From Notamacropus eugenii (lineage: Eukaryota > Chordata > Mammalia > Diprotodontia > Macropodidae), in NCBI RefSeq assembly GCF_028372415.1, contig NC_092872.1, positions 87,022,613 through 87,086,612 on the forward strand: DNA of 64,000 nucleotides. The letters run 5' to 3'. Each line of letters starts with the position of its first letter. The stretch's first letter is position 1. The notes below the pieces were generated by a model. That model did not search any database, was not told the DNA's origin, and saw only the letters and a list, made by a program, of their open reading frames with translations. Shown here piece by piece: positions 11,363 to 22,799 of the stretch. The position numbers and the translations under genes were made by a program.

Positions 11363-11774
11363 AGTAACAACAACTACTCATAAGGCAGACCCCAGATTAT
11401 GGAAGTACTGATTTACTCAGGACAAAATATTCTCTCCAGCAGGAATGCACCAGAAACTTTAGAAATATTGTATTTCACATGAGGAAGTGCTTTCTTGAGA
11501 TTTGAGTAATATGATGACCCTGGTCAACAAAATTCAAGAAGAAAAAACCAGCTCTCAGAATCCATCATAAATGTTTGGGTATCCTCAGGATTGGGAAAGA
11601 ACATAGATAGTCTGGAGTGATAGCCCTTATTTTCTTCTGGAATAGAGTTAAATGTTATTCTTTGCACTGGCCAGCACTCACCATGGAGAAACTTTTCAAC
11701 AAGGATTCATTTATCTCATGTCAGTCACAGATAAGGTTAGACCAAAGGCAACATGGGATTTGGGGTAGAAAGAT

Positions 11775-11865
11775 CATACTTCTTAGAGATTATCTAATCC
11801 AATTCTCTCCTTCACATAAAACTGAAGACAGTACAGCCCAAAAGAGTTTTTGTGACTTACCAAAA
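11775..11865 (-). mobile_element. MIR fragment
   Basis: CTTAGAGATTATCTAATCCA followed by ACATAAAACTGAAGACAGTA matches the minus-strand 3' half of a marsupial MIR. Confidence 0.6.
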
Positions 11866-11879
11866 TGGACTACATACTA

Positions 11880-12120
11880 CCCAGCACTTCCCAATCTCTA
11901 TATCTTTATACATAATATTCTTTATAACTGGAATTCCTTTTCCCTTGACAACTCTGGTTTTTGAAATCCAATCCATTTTTCAAGACCCACTTCAAATGTC
12001 ATCTCATCCATAAAACCTTCCATCATCCTCTCAATTGGAAATGACCTAATGCCTGTTGTATGCTGTTATTACGTTGTTTTTATACTACATCTATTGTGTA
12101 AGGAAATTAGTAGTGTTTAT
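11880..12120 (+). mobile_element. L2 3' region
   Basis: Contains the L2 C-terminal/3'UTR landmarks CTGGAATTCCTTTTCCC, CAAGACCCACTTCAAATGTC and CTTCCATCATCCTC in order. Confidence 0.7.
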
Positions 12121-13084
12121 CTGGCCATAAAAAGCCAGCAATTTTATTGTAGGCAGATGTGAATGATAAAAGCAAGAATGATAAAAGTAGAAATAAAAGT
12201 GTAGCCATGATGACTTCACCTAGCTCTTTTGTCATTCCTCCTTGGTTTATTTTCGTGGCAATCACACAGTTCCTTGGTGATTTTCTTGAGTTTGAAGTCT
12301 CTGAAATGAACTTTGAGAATCCAGATTAAAAATCATGTACTTGATGAGAATTAAAAACAATTTCCTAGCTTCAAGTCAAATAGCTGACTGGGGGCAGGGA
12401 ATTCGATTTAGCACCAAAAGAAAAGTAGGTAAAAAAAAATAGACCTAATCTTTGCAAATAACTTCTACTAGTTTCTCTTCACTGTCTGGCTGAAAGTGGT
12501 AGCTGAAACCCTTAAACTATGCCAGGAAGAGGCTTACTAGTTGTTTCACTCCAGAAAACACAACATGATAGTAAACAAAGATGGAGAATGAAGGTATATC
12601 CATCTGAGATGCCAAAATACCCAGCAAAGACCAAAGAGAGCAGTTCAATGACATTATTGGAGGACAGACAATTCTGCTATTTCAGAGGTGTGTTTCCTCA
12701 GCCATATGTTTCCCCTGACTACATATCTCTGAATGGATGCCCATTGTGTGTGTTCTAATCCCATACACCTGTGCCTTTTCATGCACATTCCTTGGTTATG
12801 TGTTTTCTCTACTTCTTGTGCTTTGCATCCTCCAATAGAGGTAATTATACTGTGAGAGAATATACTACATATGTGCATGAGGGGATCTTTTCTTATCATT
12901 TAATTTGCTGTGGTATTTGATTCTGTGTCCTTTGCTTTGAATTAATGTATGTTCATCTAGCTTTCTTAAAGAGAACACATTTGTAGGTGATTGAAAACTA
13001 TGATTTTTGGAGGTTGCTGTCGCAAAATACCTTGAAGCTAACATAGGTTTCTAGGAGTCTACAAGTGAGAGGGACCATGGATAC
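12121..13084. other. No gene or repeat recognised
   Basis: Nearly 1 kb of unique-looking sequence. Overlapping open frames at 12519-12758 (+) and 12654-12899 (-) have no domain or composition that supports coding. Confidence 0.5.
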
Positions 13085-13262
13085 TACTATTGTATAGTAC
13101 TGCGTTTTATATATTGTATTCCCCCCTGCTAAAATGTGAACTTTAAGATGGCAGAGACCCTGACTCAATTATCTTTTTGGTCTCCATCAGCACTTTAGCA
13201 AAGTGTTTTGCATATGCTAAATACTTTATAAATAGCTGTCAAATAAATGAATAAATCATAAA
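13085..13262 (+). mobile_element. L2 3' end
   Basis: Reads CTAAAATGTGAACTTTAAGA...CAGCACTTTAGC...CTAAATACTTTATAAATAGC...AAATAAATGAATAAAT, the standard L2 terminus. Confidence 0.75.
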
Positions 13263-13515
13263 ATATTAGAGTCTTAGAATTAGGAAGGATCTTAGAGGTC
13301 ATCTAGTCAAACCCCCTGCCCAATGCTGAAATCTCTTCTGTTGAGTTCTCAATAGGTGTCCATTCAGCTTCTGCTTGAACACTTCTACCCACAAAGAATT
13401 TGCCACCTCACATGGCAGATAAATATGTTATTGACCAATTAACTTCTTTTTTATATTGAACTGAAATTTACTTCTCTGTAACTTCTTCCCATTGATCCCC
13501 GTTCTATCCTCTGAA
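13263..13515 (-). mobile_element. CR1/L3 LINE 3' end
   Basis: Minus-strand CR1-type end: AAGGATCTTAGAGGTCATCT, CCATTCAGCTTCTGCTTGAA, AATTTGCCACCTCACATGGC and a diverged CCCATTGATCCCCGTTC. These match the region just before the CR1/L3 terminus. Confidence 0.75.
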
Positions 13516-14139
13516 GTCCCCCCCAAAAAATTCAGTCTTTCATAGATTTGGATATAATTGTCCTACTCTCTCTAAGGCTTTTTTCTTCTAACTCTAGGAG
13601 TCAACATGGTAAACTCTCTTTAAAAAGCTGTTGACAGAGAATATTACATTCTTACTATATAGTTCTAGTGGGTGAATGTTAGCTGTTGTATAGAATCAGT
13701 GAGATCATAAGTCCACATGAGGACTCTCCTATGTTATCACAATCACTTGCTGCTCAGTAGCTGCCTCAGTTGGAATTAGTTTAGTTTTCTGATGCTGAGG
13801 CCAGTTGACTGGCAGACAGGGCTTCTCCATTGGCAAAAAAATCTCAGCCTGGATTTTTGTCCTCTTCTCTCCTTTTCCAGGTCTTTGAGTGGCAGAAATA
13901 ATTTAATTCCCCTGAAGATTAATTTGGGCTGAGAGAAGGATATACTATCAGCTTCCATAACTCACAGTCTACATCACACCAAAGAACACAGGTATAGCTG
14001 AGATACTTGAGCAAGGAATTTTTAAAGCTTCTACCTTGAAACTAGAGGTTTCCCTTGTGATACAATTTTTTAAAAAGTGTCACCACCACCCATTAAAAAG
14101 AAAGAAAGAGAGAAACATGATCTCTCAAAGGTTATTAGT
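13516..14139. other. No gene or repeat recognised
   Basis: Unique-looking; no coding signal. Confidence 0.5.
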
Positions 14140-14310
14140 GTTGTAAAGTGGAAAATTTGCTGTCTTGGAAGTTGGAAGGTTGAGGACCTAGTCCTGGTTC
14201 TGTCACCAACGGCTGTGTGATCTTGGACAAAACACTTACCCCCTCTCCACCTCAGTATCCTCATCTATAAAATGATGAGGGTGAACTGGATTGGAAAATG
14301 AAAACTTTTC
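14140..14310 (+). mobile_element. MIR
   Basis: GGCTGTGTGATCTTGGACAA, CCTCAGTATCCTCATCTATA and GGGTGAACTGGATTGG in order. Confidence 0.8.
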
Positions 14311-14881
14311 CTGAGAATGAACTGTGTTTCCTTTACCCAAAAGCTTCCTGTGTTTCCTTCACCCAAAGTTACATGATTATGTGGGGATGTGGTGGTATGG
14401 GGGTGAGGGGGAAGAAAGGTAACAATGAAAGGGTCAAGGAGCAAAGTCTTTGATCACAGCACAGAGATAACCATACAAAATGTGCTTCCCTACACACTAC
14501 AGATCCTGTTAAATTGGAGAAAAAAGGAGGTAATAGGAAGACATGGCAGAGAAGAGAAGATATTGGGGAGGAGTAAGCTTGGAGACCTACCATGTAAGAT
14601 TTTAAGTTTTACCAAAGAATTATTAATCTACTTGTGGGACTATGAGATTATGTAGATTATCTCTACATTCCTTCTAGCTCTTAAAATTCTATGTTAGTGA
14701 ACTGGGAAGTGACTCCACTCATGAATTCTTAACATTCTATGAACTTAACATTCTGTGAACCTATAACACAGTAAGGCATGCCAGGATATTGATAGAGCCT
14801 TTTCCTTTTACCCTTCTACTTCCCCCAGAGGCAATATGTTTGTTTTGATAGGGGGCTGGCTTTGAGAACAGTAATTGTGCC
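14311..14881. other. Mostly unrecognised; small SINE/CR1 end at 14645-14693
   Basis: Only AGATTATCTCTACATTCCTT...AATTCTATG at 14645-14693 resembles a MIR or CR1 3' end. The rest has no signal. Confidence 0.5.
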
Positions 14882-14894
14882 CCCAAAATAATAA

Positions 14895-15188
14895 GTGTGT
14901 GTTCATCCTTCATTGCCAAAGAAGACCATACCATCAGAGAAATGATGACATGACTTGCACTTGACTTTGTTTTGAGTGAGGGAGGGCTGTGCAGGTCACC
15001 AGCTTCACTTCTCCTCCAGAGCCATCTGAATCCAGGATGACTGGAGATGACCCAGGATGAGGTAATTGGGGTTAAGTGACTTGCCCAAGGTCACATAGCT
15101 AGTGAGTGCCAAGTGTCTGAGGTGAGATTTGAACTCAGGTCCTCCTGACTTCTACACTGGTGCTCTATCCACTGCATCACCTAGCTGA
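14895..15188 (-). mobile_element. WSINE1-like SINE, full length
   Basis: Same structure as the copy at 3617-3927. It is 18 bases shorter in the tail because the stretch between two short CAG-type repeats is missing near 15033. Perfect 13-bp TSD CCCAAAATAATAA at 14882-14894 and 15189-15201. Confidence 0.87.
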
Positions 15189-15344
15189 CCCAAAATAATA
15201 ACACATAGATGAATATATGCAACTGTTTAGTGATAATGTCAACTTCAACAAATTGAGGTGATATAGGATATTTCCCTTTCCAGTTTGGGTCCTAGAGCTA
15301 AGGGAAGATAAAAGACACCTGGAATGTAGAACCCATCCCATAAT

Positions 15345-15840
15345 AATCTCACATTTGTTTAGGGTTTTCCATCTTTCATGTGAGGGAGCTAAGCAGCACG
15401 GTAGATAGAGTACTAGACTTAGAATCAGGAAGACTCATATTTCTGAGTTTGAATTCAACCTCACATACTTACTGGCTGTGTGACCCTGAGCAAGTCATTT
15501 AATTCTGTTTGCCTCAGTTTCTTTTCTGCCAAATGAGTTGAAGAAGTAAATGGCAAACCACTCCAGCATCTTTGCCAAGAAATGGGGTCATAAAGAGTTG
15601 GACACAACTGAAATGACTGAATGACAAAACAAGTCTTTCATGTAGAATACGTCAATTTCATCCTCACAACAATATTCACAGTCAGGTAGAGTAAGGAGTA
15701 TTGCCCCCATTTTATCGATAATGAAATCAAAACATAGAAAATTTAAAAGACGTACTGAAGTGACAGTGATCTGGAATGGAGCCGGGGTAGAACCCAGGTC
15801 TCCTGACTCGTATTTTAATGCTCTCTCTAAACTAGCTGTG
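15345..15840 (-). mobile_element. MIR split by MAR1
   Basis: Minus-strand MIR parts at 15345-15381 and 15634-15840 (TTTCATCCTCACAACAAT, CCCATTTTATCGATAATGAA, GTAGAACCCAGGTCTCCTGA). The MAR1 at 15382-15633 divides it. Confidence 0.8.
15382..15633 (+). mobile_element. MAR1-like SINE inside a MIR
   Basis: Head GAGGGAGCTAAGCAGCACGG, CORE part GTGTGACCCTGAGCAAGTCA, tail GGCAAACCACTCCAGCATCT...GAGTTGGACACAACTGAAAT. Perfect 10-bp TSD TCTTTCATGT at 15372-15381 and 15634-15643. Confidence 0.9.
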
Positions 15841-16254
15841 GTCAGGTTTATTTTGCATGCAGGCCACGATTTTTAGATGGCTACAATGAATGGAAGAAGA
15901 AAGGAAAACAAACATGACTGGACAAAAGAATGATCCTACTCTTTAGAATACTGAATTCTCAGTTTACTTCCAAAGCCACCTGCGATTGTTTCCAATGAAA
16001 GCTGCCTTTAGGAATTGACTGCAATTTGACCTGGAAGTAGGCATCGGCTCAGACCTGTGTCTCCCTCCCAAAGGAGGAGAAAGTGGTACTACAACCCATT
16101 GAACGGGAGATGTCACCCTAACGCATGTAGACCAAAGATGGAAGGCTCTGACCATGGCAGCGAAGGGTATTTAAAGGGTTGTCACATGAAAGAGGACTTA
16201 GATTTGTTTGTCCTGTCCCCACAAGACAAAGGAATGAAGAGCAATGGATGATGG
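15841..16254. other. No gene or repeat recognised
   Basis: Slightly higher CpG content (16040-16170) than the surroundings. The small open frames on either strand have no domain. Confidence 0.45.
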
Positions 16255-16482
16255 TTGTGGAGAAGATGTAAGCTTGATGTGAAGGAAAACTTTCTAATAA
16301 TAAACCATCCAAAACTATAATGAGCTTCATTAGGAGGTAGTGGCTTCCCCCTCATTAAAGGTTTTCAAGCAGATGGTAGAAGACAACTATTGAACATAAA
16401 TGACAGGGAAGTTTTGTTCAGCTTTGGTTTGTATTAGCTGATCTCTGAGGTCCCTTCCAACTCTAAGATACTCTGATTCTGG
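16255..16482 (+). mobile_element. CR1/L3 LINE 3' end
   Basis: GGAAAACTTTCTAATAATAA, TTAGGAGGTAGTGGCTTCCC, TTTTCAAGCAGATGG, then CTCTGAGGTCCCTTCCAACT and GATACTCTGATTCT. The order matches the CR1/L3 3' terminus. Confidence 0.8.
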
Positions 16483-16619
16483 GACCCTACCACTTTTTCA
16501 AGTGGCTATTCTCCATGACTGCTACCCACTACTCTGATCTCCTTGAGCATGTCACATATGCAAACACACACCCTGAGGGTTAGTCAATGTGATCCCTCCT
16601 TCTACCATCATATTCAATA

Positions 16620-17240
16620 AGCCCATAAGCATTTATTAATCCTTTGTTTTGTGTCGGATATTTTGCTAAGAGCTAAAGATCCAAACAAAAAACAAAAATA
16701 GTCCCTGCCTTATAGGAACTTTCCTTCTAATGGGGGAGACAACATGTACATAAATAGGTATATATAAGATGAAGAGAGAGAGAGAGAGCTACAACAAATA
16801 AAGGAAACTTTAGAGGAGGAAGCCTAACATCCATGGGAAATTAGAAAAGACCTGCAGAGGGTAGCATATGAGCCAAGTCTTAAAAGAACACAAAGATTCC
16901 AAAAAAAAAAGTGAGGAAAGAGAATATTCCAGGCATAGGGGATAGCCAGTGCAAAAACTCAGTGATGGGACCTGGAACATGATGTGAAGAACAGGAAATA
17001 GGCCAAGTATGACTGACTGTAGAGGGCATGGACAAGAAGAATGTATAAGAAGACTAGAAAGATAAGCTTTAAATGTCAAGGGTTTTTTTTTTATCCTAAA
17101 GATAATAGGGATCCACTGGAATTTATTGACTGAGAAGTAGAGAGGGGAATAAAATGGTTCCGCTGGCACTTTTAGAAAATCATTTTGGCAGTAGTGAACA
17201 AAGCTGCAAGATTCTTGAGGCAAGGAGACCAACTGAGAGG
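16620..17240 (-). mobile_element. L2 (minus strand)
   Basis: Antisense L2 from its terminus inward: CAATAAGC...GCATTTATTAATCC, TCCCTGCCTTATAGGAACTT, CAGGCATAGGGGATAGCCAG, TATGTCAAGG-like and GGGATCCACTGGAATTTATT. A GA run at 16771-16789 lies inside. Confidence 0.8.
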
Positions 17241-17370
17241 TAATTGCCAAGGGTCAGAGTCTTTGTCCCTCAATTTTGAAAGGAGGAACCTTTTGTTGAC
17301 AGAGGTAGAGGACAGACCCCAGGTGGGGTTGTATGTATAGGTTGTATGTACAAGTGCTTCCATGTACGTA
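17169..17370. repeat. Segment shared with 20042-20200
   Basis: Begins as L2 (TTTAGAAAATCATTTTGGCA), then leaves the usual L2 sequence at AATTGCCAAGGGTCAGAGTC...AAAGGAGGAACC and ends TATAGGTTGTATGTACAAGT. The same departure recurs 2.9 kb downstream, so the two share a rearranged ancestor or a local duplication. Confidence 0.6.
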
Positions 17371-17390
17371 TATGTTCACATGGGGCTGTG

Positions 17391-18500
17391 TGTTCAGCAA
17401 TTCTGAAATATCCAGATGAAAAGTGAGACATTTAGTCAATCAATCCAAACTGATTTTGGTAGACAGGTCTTGGACCACATGTTCCTAGAGAATAAGAACT
17501 GCCTATAACTCTGTACAGTACTCCCCTGCATGGAAAGACTTTTAATAAATGCCTTAGGAGGTTGGTTCATGTCGGCAACAGCAAGTTCATGTTTTATTAA
17601 CATGCTGATGTTCTGAATAGATAGCAGAGTTCTTCCCTGAGGAATTTTACCCAAAACATTTGGGGAACCCATAGTGACAAAAATTCACCAAGGTTTGGGT
17701 TGTGTGAAACACATCTTCTAAAGCCCCAGCCATAGGTTCTGGGTTCATGGCAGCCTGTCACAAAATGGAATCACTTGACAGCCATTCCTGACTGTTACAA
17801 CTGGACCTTTGGGTATCAGACAAAAGAACACTAGGCCTCTTTGCTGCCTCACATGGCCAGTTTTTACCACCAATTTTCTCTTTGGCTAAGGAATAAAGAC
17901 AATGAAAACTGCAGACTATTTTCTGAAAGCCAGGCTTCATCATCAACATACCATTCTTTATGGTAATGAAAATAATGGTCTTTTTATAGCTCTTGTCACT
18001 GGAGCAGAATGATGCCCTGCCAACTGGGCATGTTTGCCAGTGGCTACAAATGAATCCATTTAATCCAGAGCAGTAATTGGAAGGGAGACAAGCGGAGGGG
18101 CAGCAAGGCCACAATTGCTGTGAGGGCTTCAAACAGAAATATCCCATTCAATTAGTAAAAACCAACCAAATGCACAGACGTACACCGTTTACTCAAGTGT
18201 CGTGATGCGGAGTGAACCGGCACAGAGAGGCAGCCTTGTTGCATGTTCACAGGACTGAGATGATGAATGAGAGGGATGAGTAAGGTTAAATTCAGTGCCC
18301 TTGAGGAAAGTGACCTTGTAGGGTTCCATCCCCACCTGGGGACTGTCCTCCACCTCCATCAACATTGACCTGACATTGAATCAATATACTACTGACCCAG
18401 GATTCCCATAGAGACAGGCTTGATCCTGGAATTGGAGGTTAGGTTGAACTTGAGGGTTGGTGTTAAGAGAGCCCAGTTATGAAGGTTAAAAGACTGCAGG
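17391..18500. other. Quiet stretch with a local CpG cluster
   Basis: No repeat recognised over 1.1 kb. 18179-18219 carries five CpGs in 41 bases. TAATCC/TAATTG-type homeodomain-like words occur at 18057-18080. A 129-codon minus-strand frame (17758-18147) has no recognised domain. May contain regulatory DNA (inference). Confidence 0.4.
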
Positions 18501-18578
18501 ACCTCAGAAGCAAATAGGTTTTAATTCTAGTTCTAAAATTGTATCTTTACATGATATCCAGGAAGATTCAAATCAACC

Positions 18579-18766
18579 CATGGTTTTTTAACCTTTTTGT
18601 GTATGTCATGGAGTCTTTCAGTGATCTGTTGAAACCTACAGAATCCTTCTCATAATAATGTTTTTAGATGCATTATACTTGACATTACAAAGAAAATCAA
18701 TTATGTTGAACATACTTATCAAATTTTTTTAAAAGAAGTTCAAAAACCCCCAGATAGAAACTCATG
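18579..18766 (+). mobile_element. hAT-like MITE, TTCTTAACC type
   Basis: CATGGTTTTTTAACCTTTTT start, ATGTTTTTAGATGCAT and ACAAAGAAAATCAATTATGT interior, then a diverged end near 18766. Similar internal words occur in the copies at 21293, 29762, 37755 and 41521. TSD unclear. Confidence 0.6.
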
Positions 18767-18837
18767 AAGTTTAAACTCTTTCTGTTCAACATATTGTTAT
18801 ACCACCACTGACTTTTGGATACTGGCATTATAATCAG

Positions 18838-18925
18838 TAAAATGTTAGTGATAATAGCACTTACATCATGGAATTATTGGAAAGGTCAAATGGAAATCAT
18901 ACATTTAAGCATTTTGCAAACTTTA
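18838..18925 (+). mobile_element. MIR 3' half
   Basis: TAAAATGTTAGTGATAATAG followed by CACTTACATCATGG and AGCATTTTGCAAACTTTAGA. Confidence 0.65.
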
Positions 18926-18952
18926 GAAGATTATATTCACATAATTTATTAG

Positions 18953-19062
18953 AAATAGTAGTAATAGTAATAGTAGAAGTAGTAGTAGGAGAAGTAGTAG
19001 ATAGTAGTAGTAGAAGAGGTAGTAGGTAGTAGTAGCAGTAGTAATAGTAGTAGTAGTAGTAA

Positions 19063-19122
<60 letters not shown>

Positions 19123-19125
19123 AGA
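18953..19125. repeat. (AGT)n trinucleotide tract
   Basis: About 170 bases of AGT units with AAT and GAA interruptions; the last 80 bases are nearly pure. Minus-strand frames read as poly-Tyr or poly-Thr by composition only. Confidence 0.95.
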
Positions 19126-20041
19126 AGCAGGCTTTCACAAGCAGTTTCCAATACTGAACCACATGGTAATAGAATGTAGAGAATATAAAATGCAGAGAAT
19201 GTAAGATTCCATTATGCTTTTTGCTTGTTGATTAAAAACAAATGTTTGATTCAGTAGAACAAAATGTCATTTTATATGCTCTTTTACAACAAAGTATTCC
19301 CCACTCACACATCAAGACCATCCAAGTTTCCTGGAAGACATACCAACTGAAATAACCTTATTCAATGATTGATAATAAACACCAGGCATAAAAAGGCACA
19401 AATAGGGAAATGCAACCTCCCCAAAGACATTCACCACTGTGTTAAAGGAAATCCAGCACAGAGTCTGATCAAAGAAGAATTCCTGTGGATGGTAAGGTCC
19501 TCCAGAAGTTCCTCTTTACATTGTGCCTCAAGCCTCAGGTCATTTCAGGGCCTCTGTAATCACTCACAGGAATTTAGCTTGTCCATTCACACAGAAAAAA
19601 ACTAGGTGGATAAAAAAAATCTATTGCCCAGATTTCAATGTGTATTTGGGCACAGACCCTGAAGAGCTTGCCCAACAATATATCTCTATCTGGAGCAAAT
19701 AGTACAGATGGAAAATGAGCTAGGTTTAGAGTTAAAAAAGAGATGGAGAGTGTGGCAGACTGCTTAGTGGCAAAGCTATGCTCACAGGGAAAACAAAGGC
19801 CTATCTTTTCAGTACTAGTATTTCACTACTGTTGCTATATGGTAGCTAGACCAAACACCACTTGTCTCTGAAGAAACAAAGACTAAGGTCCATGGAGAGA
19901 CAGGCAAGGGTTGAGTTGATCACTCTACAATATATAATAAAAGAGGAATTCTGAAGAAGAACAGGAGTAAAGGAAATCATCAAGAGATTGCGTGACAAGA
20001 GGAGAACACGGCTCAGTCGTATAGCAAGTTAGAACAGTGTT
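19126..20041. other. No gene or repeat recognised
   Basis: Unique-looking, A+T-rich. A 78-codon frame at 19369-19605 has no domain. Confidence 0.5.
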
Positions 20042-20200
20042 TTTAGAAAATCACTTTGGCAGTATTGATCAAATCAGGAAGATTGTTGAGACAAGACCAA
20101 TTGAGAGGTAACTGCCAAGGGTCAGAGCCTTGGTCCCTCCATTTTGGAAGGAGGAACCAATCTCTACCCTATAGGTTGTATGTATGTGTGCTCCCATCAC
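20042..20200. repeat. Segment shared with 17169-17370
   Basis: TTTAGAAAATCACTTTGGCA, CTGCCAAGGGTCAGAGCC, GGAAGGAGGAACC and TATAGGTTGTATGTATGTG parallel the 17-kb copy. By eye about 80-85% identical over the first 120 bases. It lacks about 35 bases present in the other copy. Confidence 0.6.
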
Positions 20201-20860
20201 AACATCAAGAGAAATCGAGGAAGGCAACTATTTCTATTTGAATCTACTTCCTATTTGTATTTTCCTGCCTTAGACATCAAGCTCTTCAGCCCTTGCTCTC
20301 TGCTAGGATTTATTGAACATGAATGAGTTGTGTAAGTCAAACCAAATCCTACTAATCAATTAATATGGCTATCTGCAAGGAGGAAATCTCAGGGTAGGGG
20401 AAGCTTCTCAGTCCCTATGGTAGGCTGGTGAGGGAAACATTTATGGGTAGGGAAGAAGCCCAAATCATACCACACAAGGTCTGCCTATTAGAAGAACATC
20501 CTACGTTAGACTCAAGGAGTTGAATGTTCTTTCAGTACTTGTTTTATTCACTGGTCAGAGACAAATGAACAAACGAATAAGCGGATTTAAATACATTTTC
20601 TTACTATCATAGACCTCAGAATGAATAAAACTCTCCAAAAGATACAATTGAGTATTATTATTATGATAATTATTAGTATAATAACTTACAGTAGCTGAGA
20701 GGCGTGAAGTATGGAGGAGAGAAGAAATAGTCCTTGAGACCTTTGATGTCTGAGTTTAAAGAGAGCTTTTCATTTTCTATATTTTAAGAAATTGATACTG
20801 GTAAAGTTTGCAAATATTTTATACTAAATGTTTATTGAATGATTATGCCATTATAAAAAA
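20201..20860. other. No gene or repeat recognised
   Basis: A+T-rich, no coding signal. Confidence 0.5.
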
Positions 20861-20861
20861 A

Positions 20862-21030
20862 GGAATACTGGATTTGGAGTCAAAGGACCCAGGTTTAAAT
20901 CCCACCTCTGAAAGTCAGAATCAATATGACCTCAGACTAGTCACTTAAACTCCTTAAGTTTTCTCAAAAGTAAAATGAAACAATTGTATTATATGACTTC
21001 TGAGGCCCCTTCTAATTGTAGAACTATGAT
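20862..21030 (+). mobile_element. MIR
   Basis: GGAATACTGGATTTGGAGTC, CCAGGTTTAAATCCCACCTC, AGTCACTTAAACTCCTTAAG and CTTCTGAGGCCCCTTCTAAT in order. Confidence 0.8.
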
Positions 21031-21034
21031 CTTG

Positions 21035-21245
21035 TGACCTCATTTGAGCCTCATCATGGCCCTGTAGGGCAGGTACTACAGTTAATACAATTCCCATTTT
21101 CATATAAGGAAGTTGAGGCATAGGGAGCTTAAGTGACTTGTTCATGGTTATACAGTTAGTAAGTATAAAGGATGAGATATGAACCAAGTTCTACCTGGCT
21201 CTACGTCTACTGCTTTTTCCACTGTATCAAATCATAGCTCCCTTC
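21035..21245 (-). mobile_element. MIR
   Basis: Minus strand: GGGCAGGTACTACAG, CCCATTTTCATATAAGGAAG, AAGTGACTTGTTCATGGTTA and a head near 21220. Faces the preceding plus-strand MIR tail to tail. Confidence 0.75.
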
Positions 21246-21292
21246 CCCCTAGAACAATGATTAATATTATCACCCTCTCGAATTTAGATGGG

Positions 21293-21490
21293 CAGAAGGG
21301 CTTCTTAACTTTTTCTCTATCATGGACCCCTTTGAGCACATGGTGAAGCCTTCTCCGAAAAGTGGACTCCTCAGGGAAAAAATGTTTTAAAATATATGGA
21401 AGATAATACATAGAATTGCAAAGGAAAGATATTATACTGAAATATGGTTGTTATTTTTAAGTTCATGAACTCCAGTTTAAGACCCCTTTG
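21293..21490 (+). mobile_element. hAT-like MITE, TTCTTAACT type
   Basis: GGGCTTCTTAACTTTTTCTC and CATGGACCCCTTTGAGCACA start; TTCATGAACTCCAGTTTAAG and ACCCCTTTG end. A CA microsatellite follows at once. No clear TSD. Confidence 0.6.
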
Positions 21491-21501
21491 ACAGGGCGAA
21501 G

Positions 21502-21556
<55 letters not shown>
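21502..21556. repeat. (CA)n microsatellite, about 27 units
   Basis: CACATACACAC then an uninterrupted CA run. Likely polymorphic. Confidence 0.97.
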
Positions 21557-21558
<2 letters not shown>

Positions 21559-21764
21559 CCCCAGGACCCAAGGCCTCTCTGCTTTGCTCTAATCTAGTAT
21601 GTGCTGAGGAAAGGCAAAATTACTTCATCTATCTGGGATGCAGGGGACCAAAATAGGAGACAGTATTTCCAAAGTTCAGGTGAGAGATCAGGAGGGTCTA
21701 CACTAAGGTAGTGGATGGTAAGAAGACCTACGGTAAGATATATAGAGACAGAAAGGACTAAATT

Positions 21765-21925
21765 GATTTCCTCATCTGGAAAATGGAGATAATAATACTT
21801 GCACTATTATCTAGGTCAATGAATAGGTTTTAGGCTCCAATGAGATAATGGGTATGAAATGTTTTGTAACAATAAAACACTGAATAAAACATTAAATACA
21901 ATATAAATAAAAGCTATTAATAAGA
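21765..21925 (+). mobile_element. MIR 3' half
   Basis: TTTCCTCATCTGGAAAATGG, AGATAATAATACTTGCACTA, CCAATGAGATAATGGG and ATGTTTTGTAACAATAAAAC. Confidence 0.7.
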
Positions 21926-22799
21926 TTGTTACAATTACAACAAATAATAACAACCACCTCTGATCCTGGCAGTCTGAATTAGTTACTAGGGCACCCTTGA
22001 TGCCAAGAATTCACTGACTATGCTTAAGACTAACCCCGAAGTGGTGGCTAGTGAAAGAATTAGATGAATTTGAAACAGGAACAGAGTCATTGGGACACAA
22101 ATTGAAATGAATGCACCCATAAATGCAAAAAGATTACCTCTCCACCTCAGCTCCATTAGACCATAGGCCCCGACTCAGTAAAGAGAGCTTATAGCATCAC
22201 AAAACAGATATACTGATTGAGAAACAAGAAGCACATAAAGGTTTTATAGGTAAGATACTATGTGCCCTGGGGGCTTTGAATATTACATTAAATTATGCAT
22301 TTCTAATAAAGAAAATAAAAATGAATATGGAACGAATGTCAATTTTCTGATTAAAGCCCCAAATACCACTTACAAGACATAATTTACCATTGTACAGCAG
22401 TTTCAGTCTAGTCTCATTTAACAGCTTAAATGCTTTGTTGACTAAATAGCTACATGTGTATGAAAGTAAATGGCCACCTCTAGTGAGACCTATGGAGACT
22501 CTAAACAAAGAAGACGTTTTAGTGCCACTGGATGCTCTTTAAAAATCTTAGCATGAATACCTCAGCTCAGAGGGTCTGAAAGGTTGCATTAACTGGTCAC
22601 CCAACTTTTTTGGCAGATCTCTCACCAACACAAATGGAAATTACCCAGATCCCCAAAGTCAGAAATTATCTTAATTCTCTAGGAAGAGTGCCAAAGAAAG
22701 GACAGGAGAAATAGAACACTGGAACAGGTCCCTGATTCACCCTGCTGAAAACTTGGACCCTCATAAGAAGATTGTGGATAAGAATATGAGAGTTCTTGG
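21926..22799. other. No gene or repeat recognised
   Basis: A+T-rich; no supported feature. Confidence 0.5.

Noticed and set aside
17758..18147. 129-codon minus-strand frame as a gene
   Set aside because: No domain, low-complexity-free but without codon bias or splice support. Regulatory DNA seems at least as likely.
18897..19162. Poly-Tyr and poly-Thr frames
   Set aside because: They come from the (AGT)n tract read in two frames; no start context or flanking coding signal.
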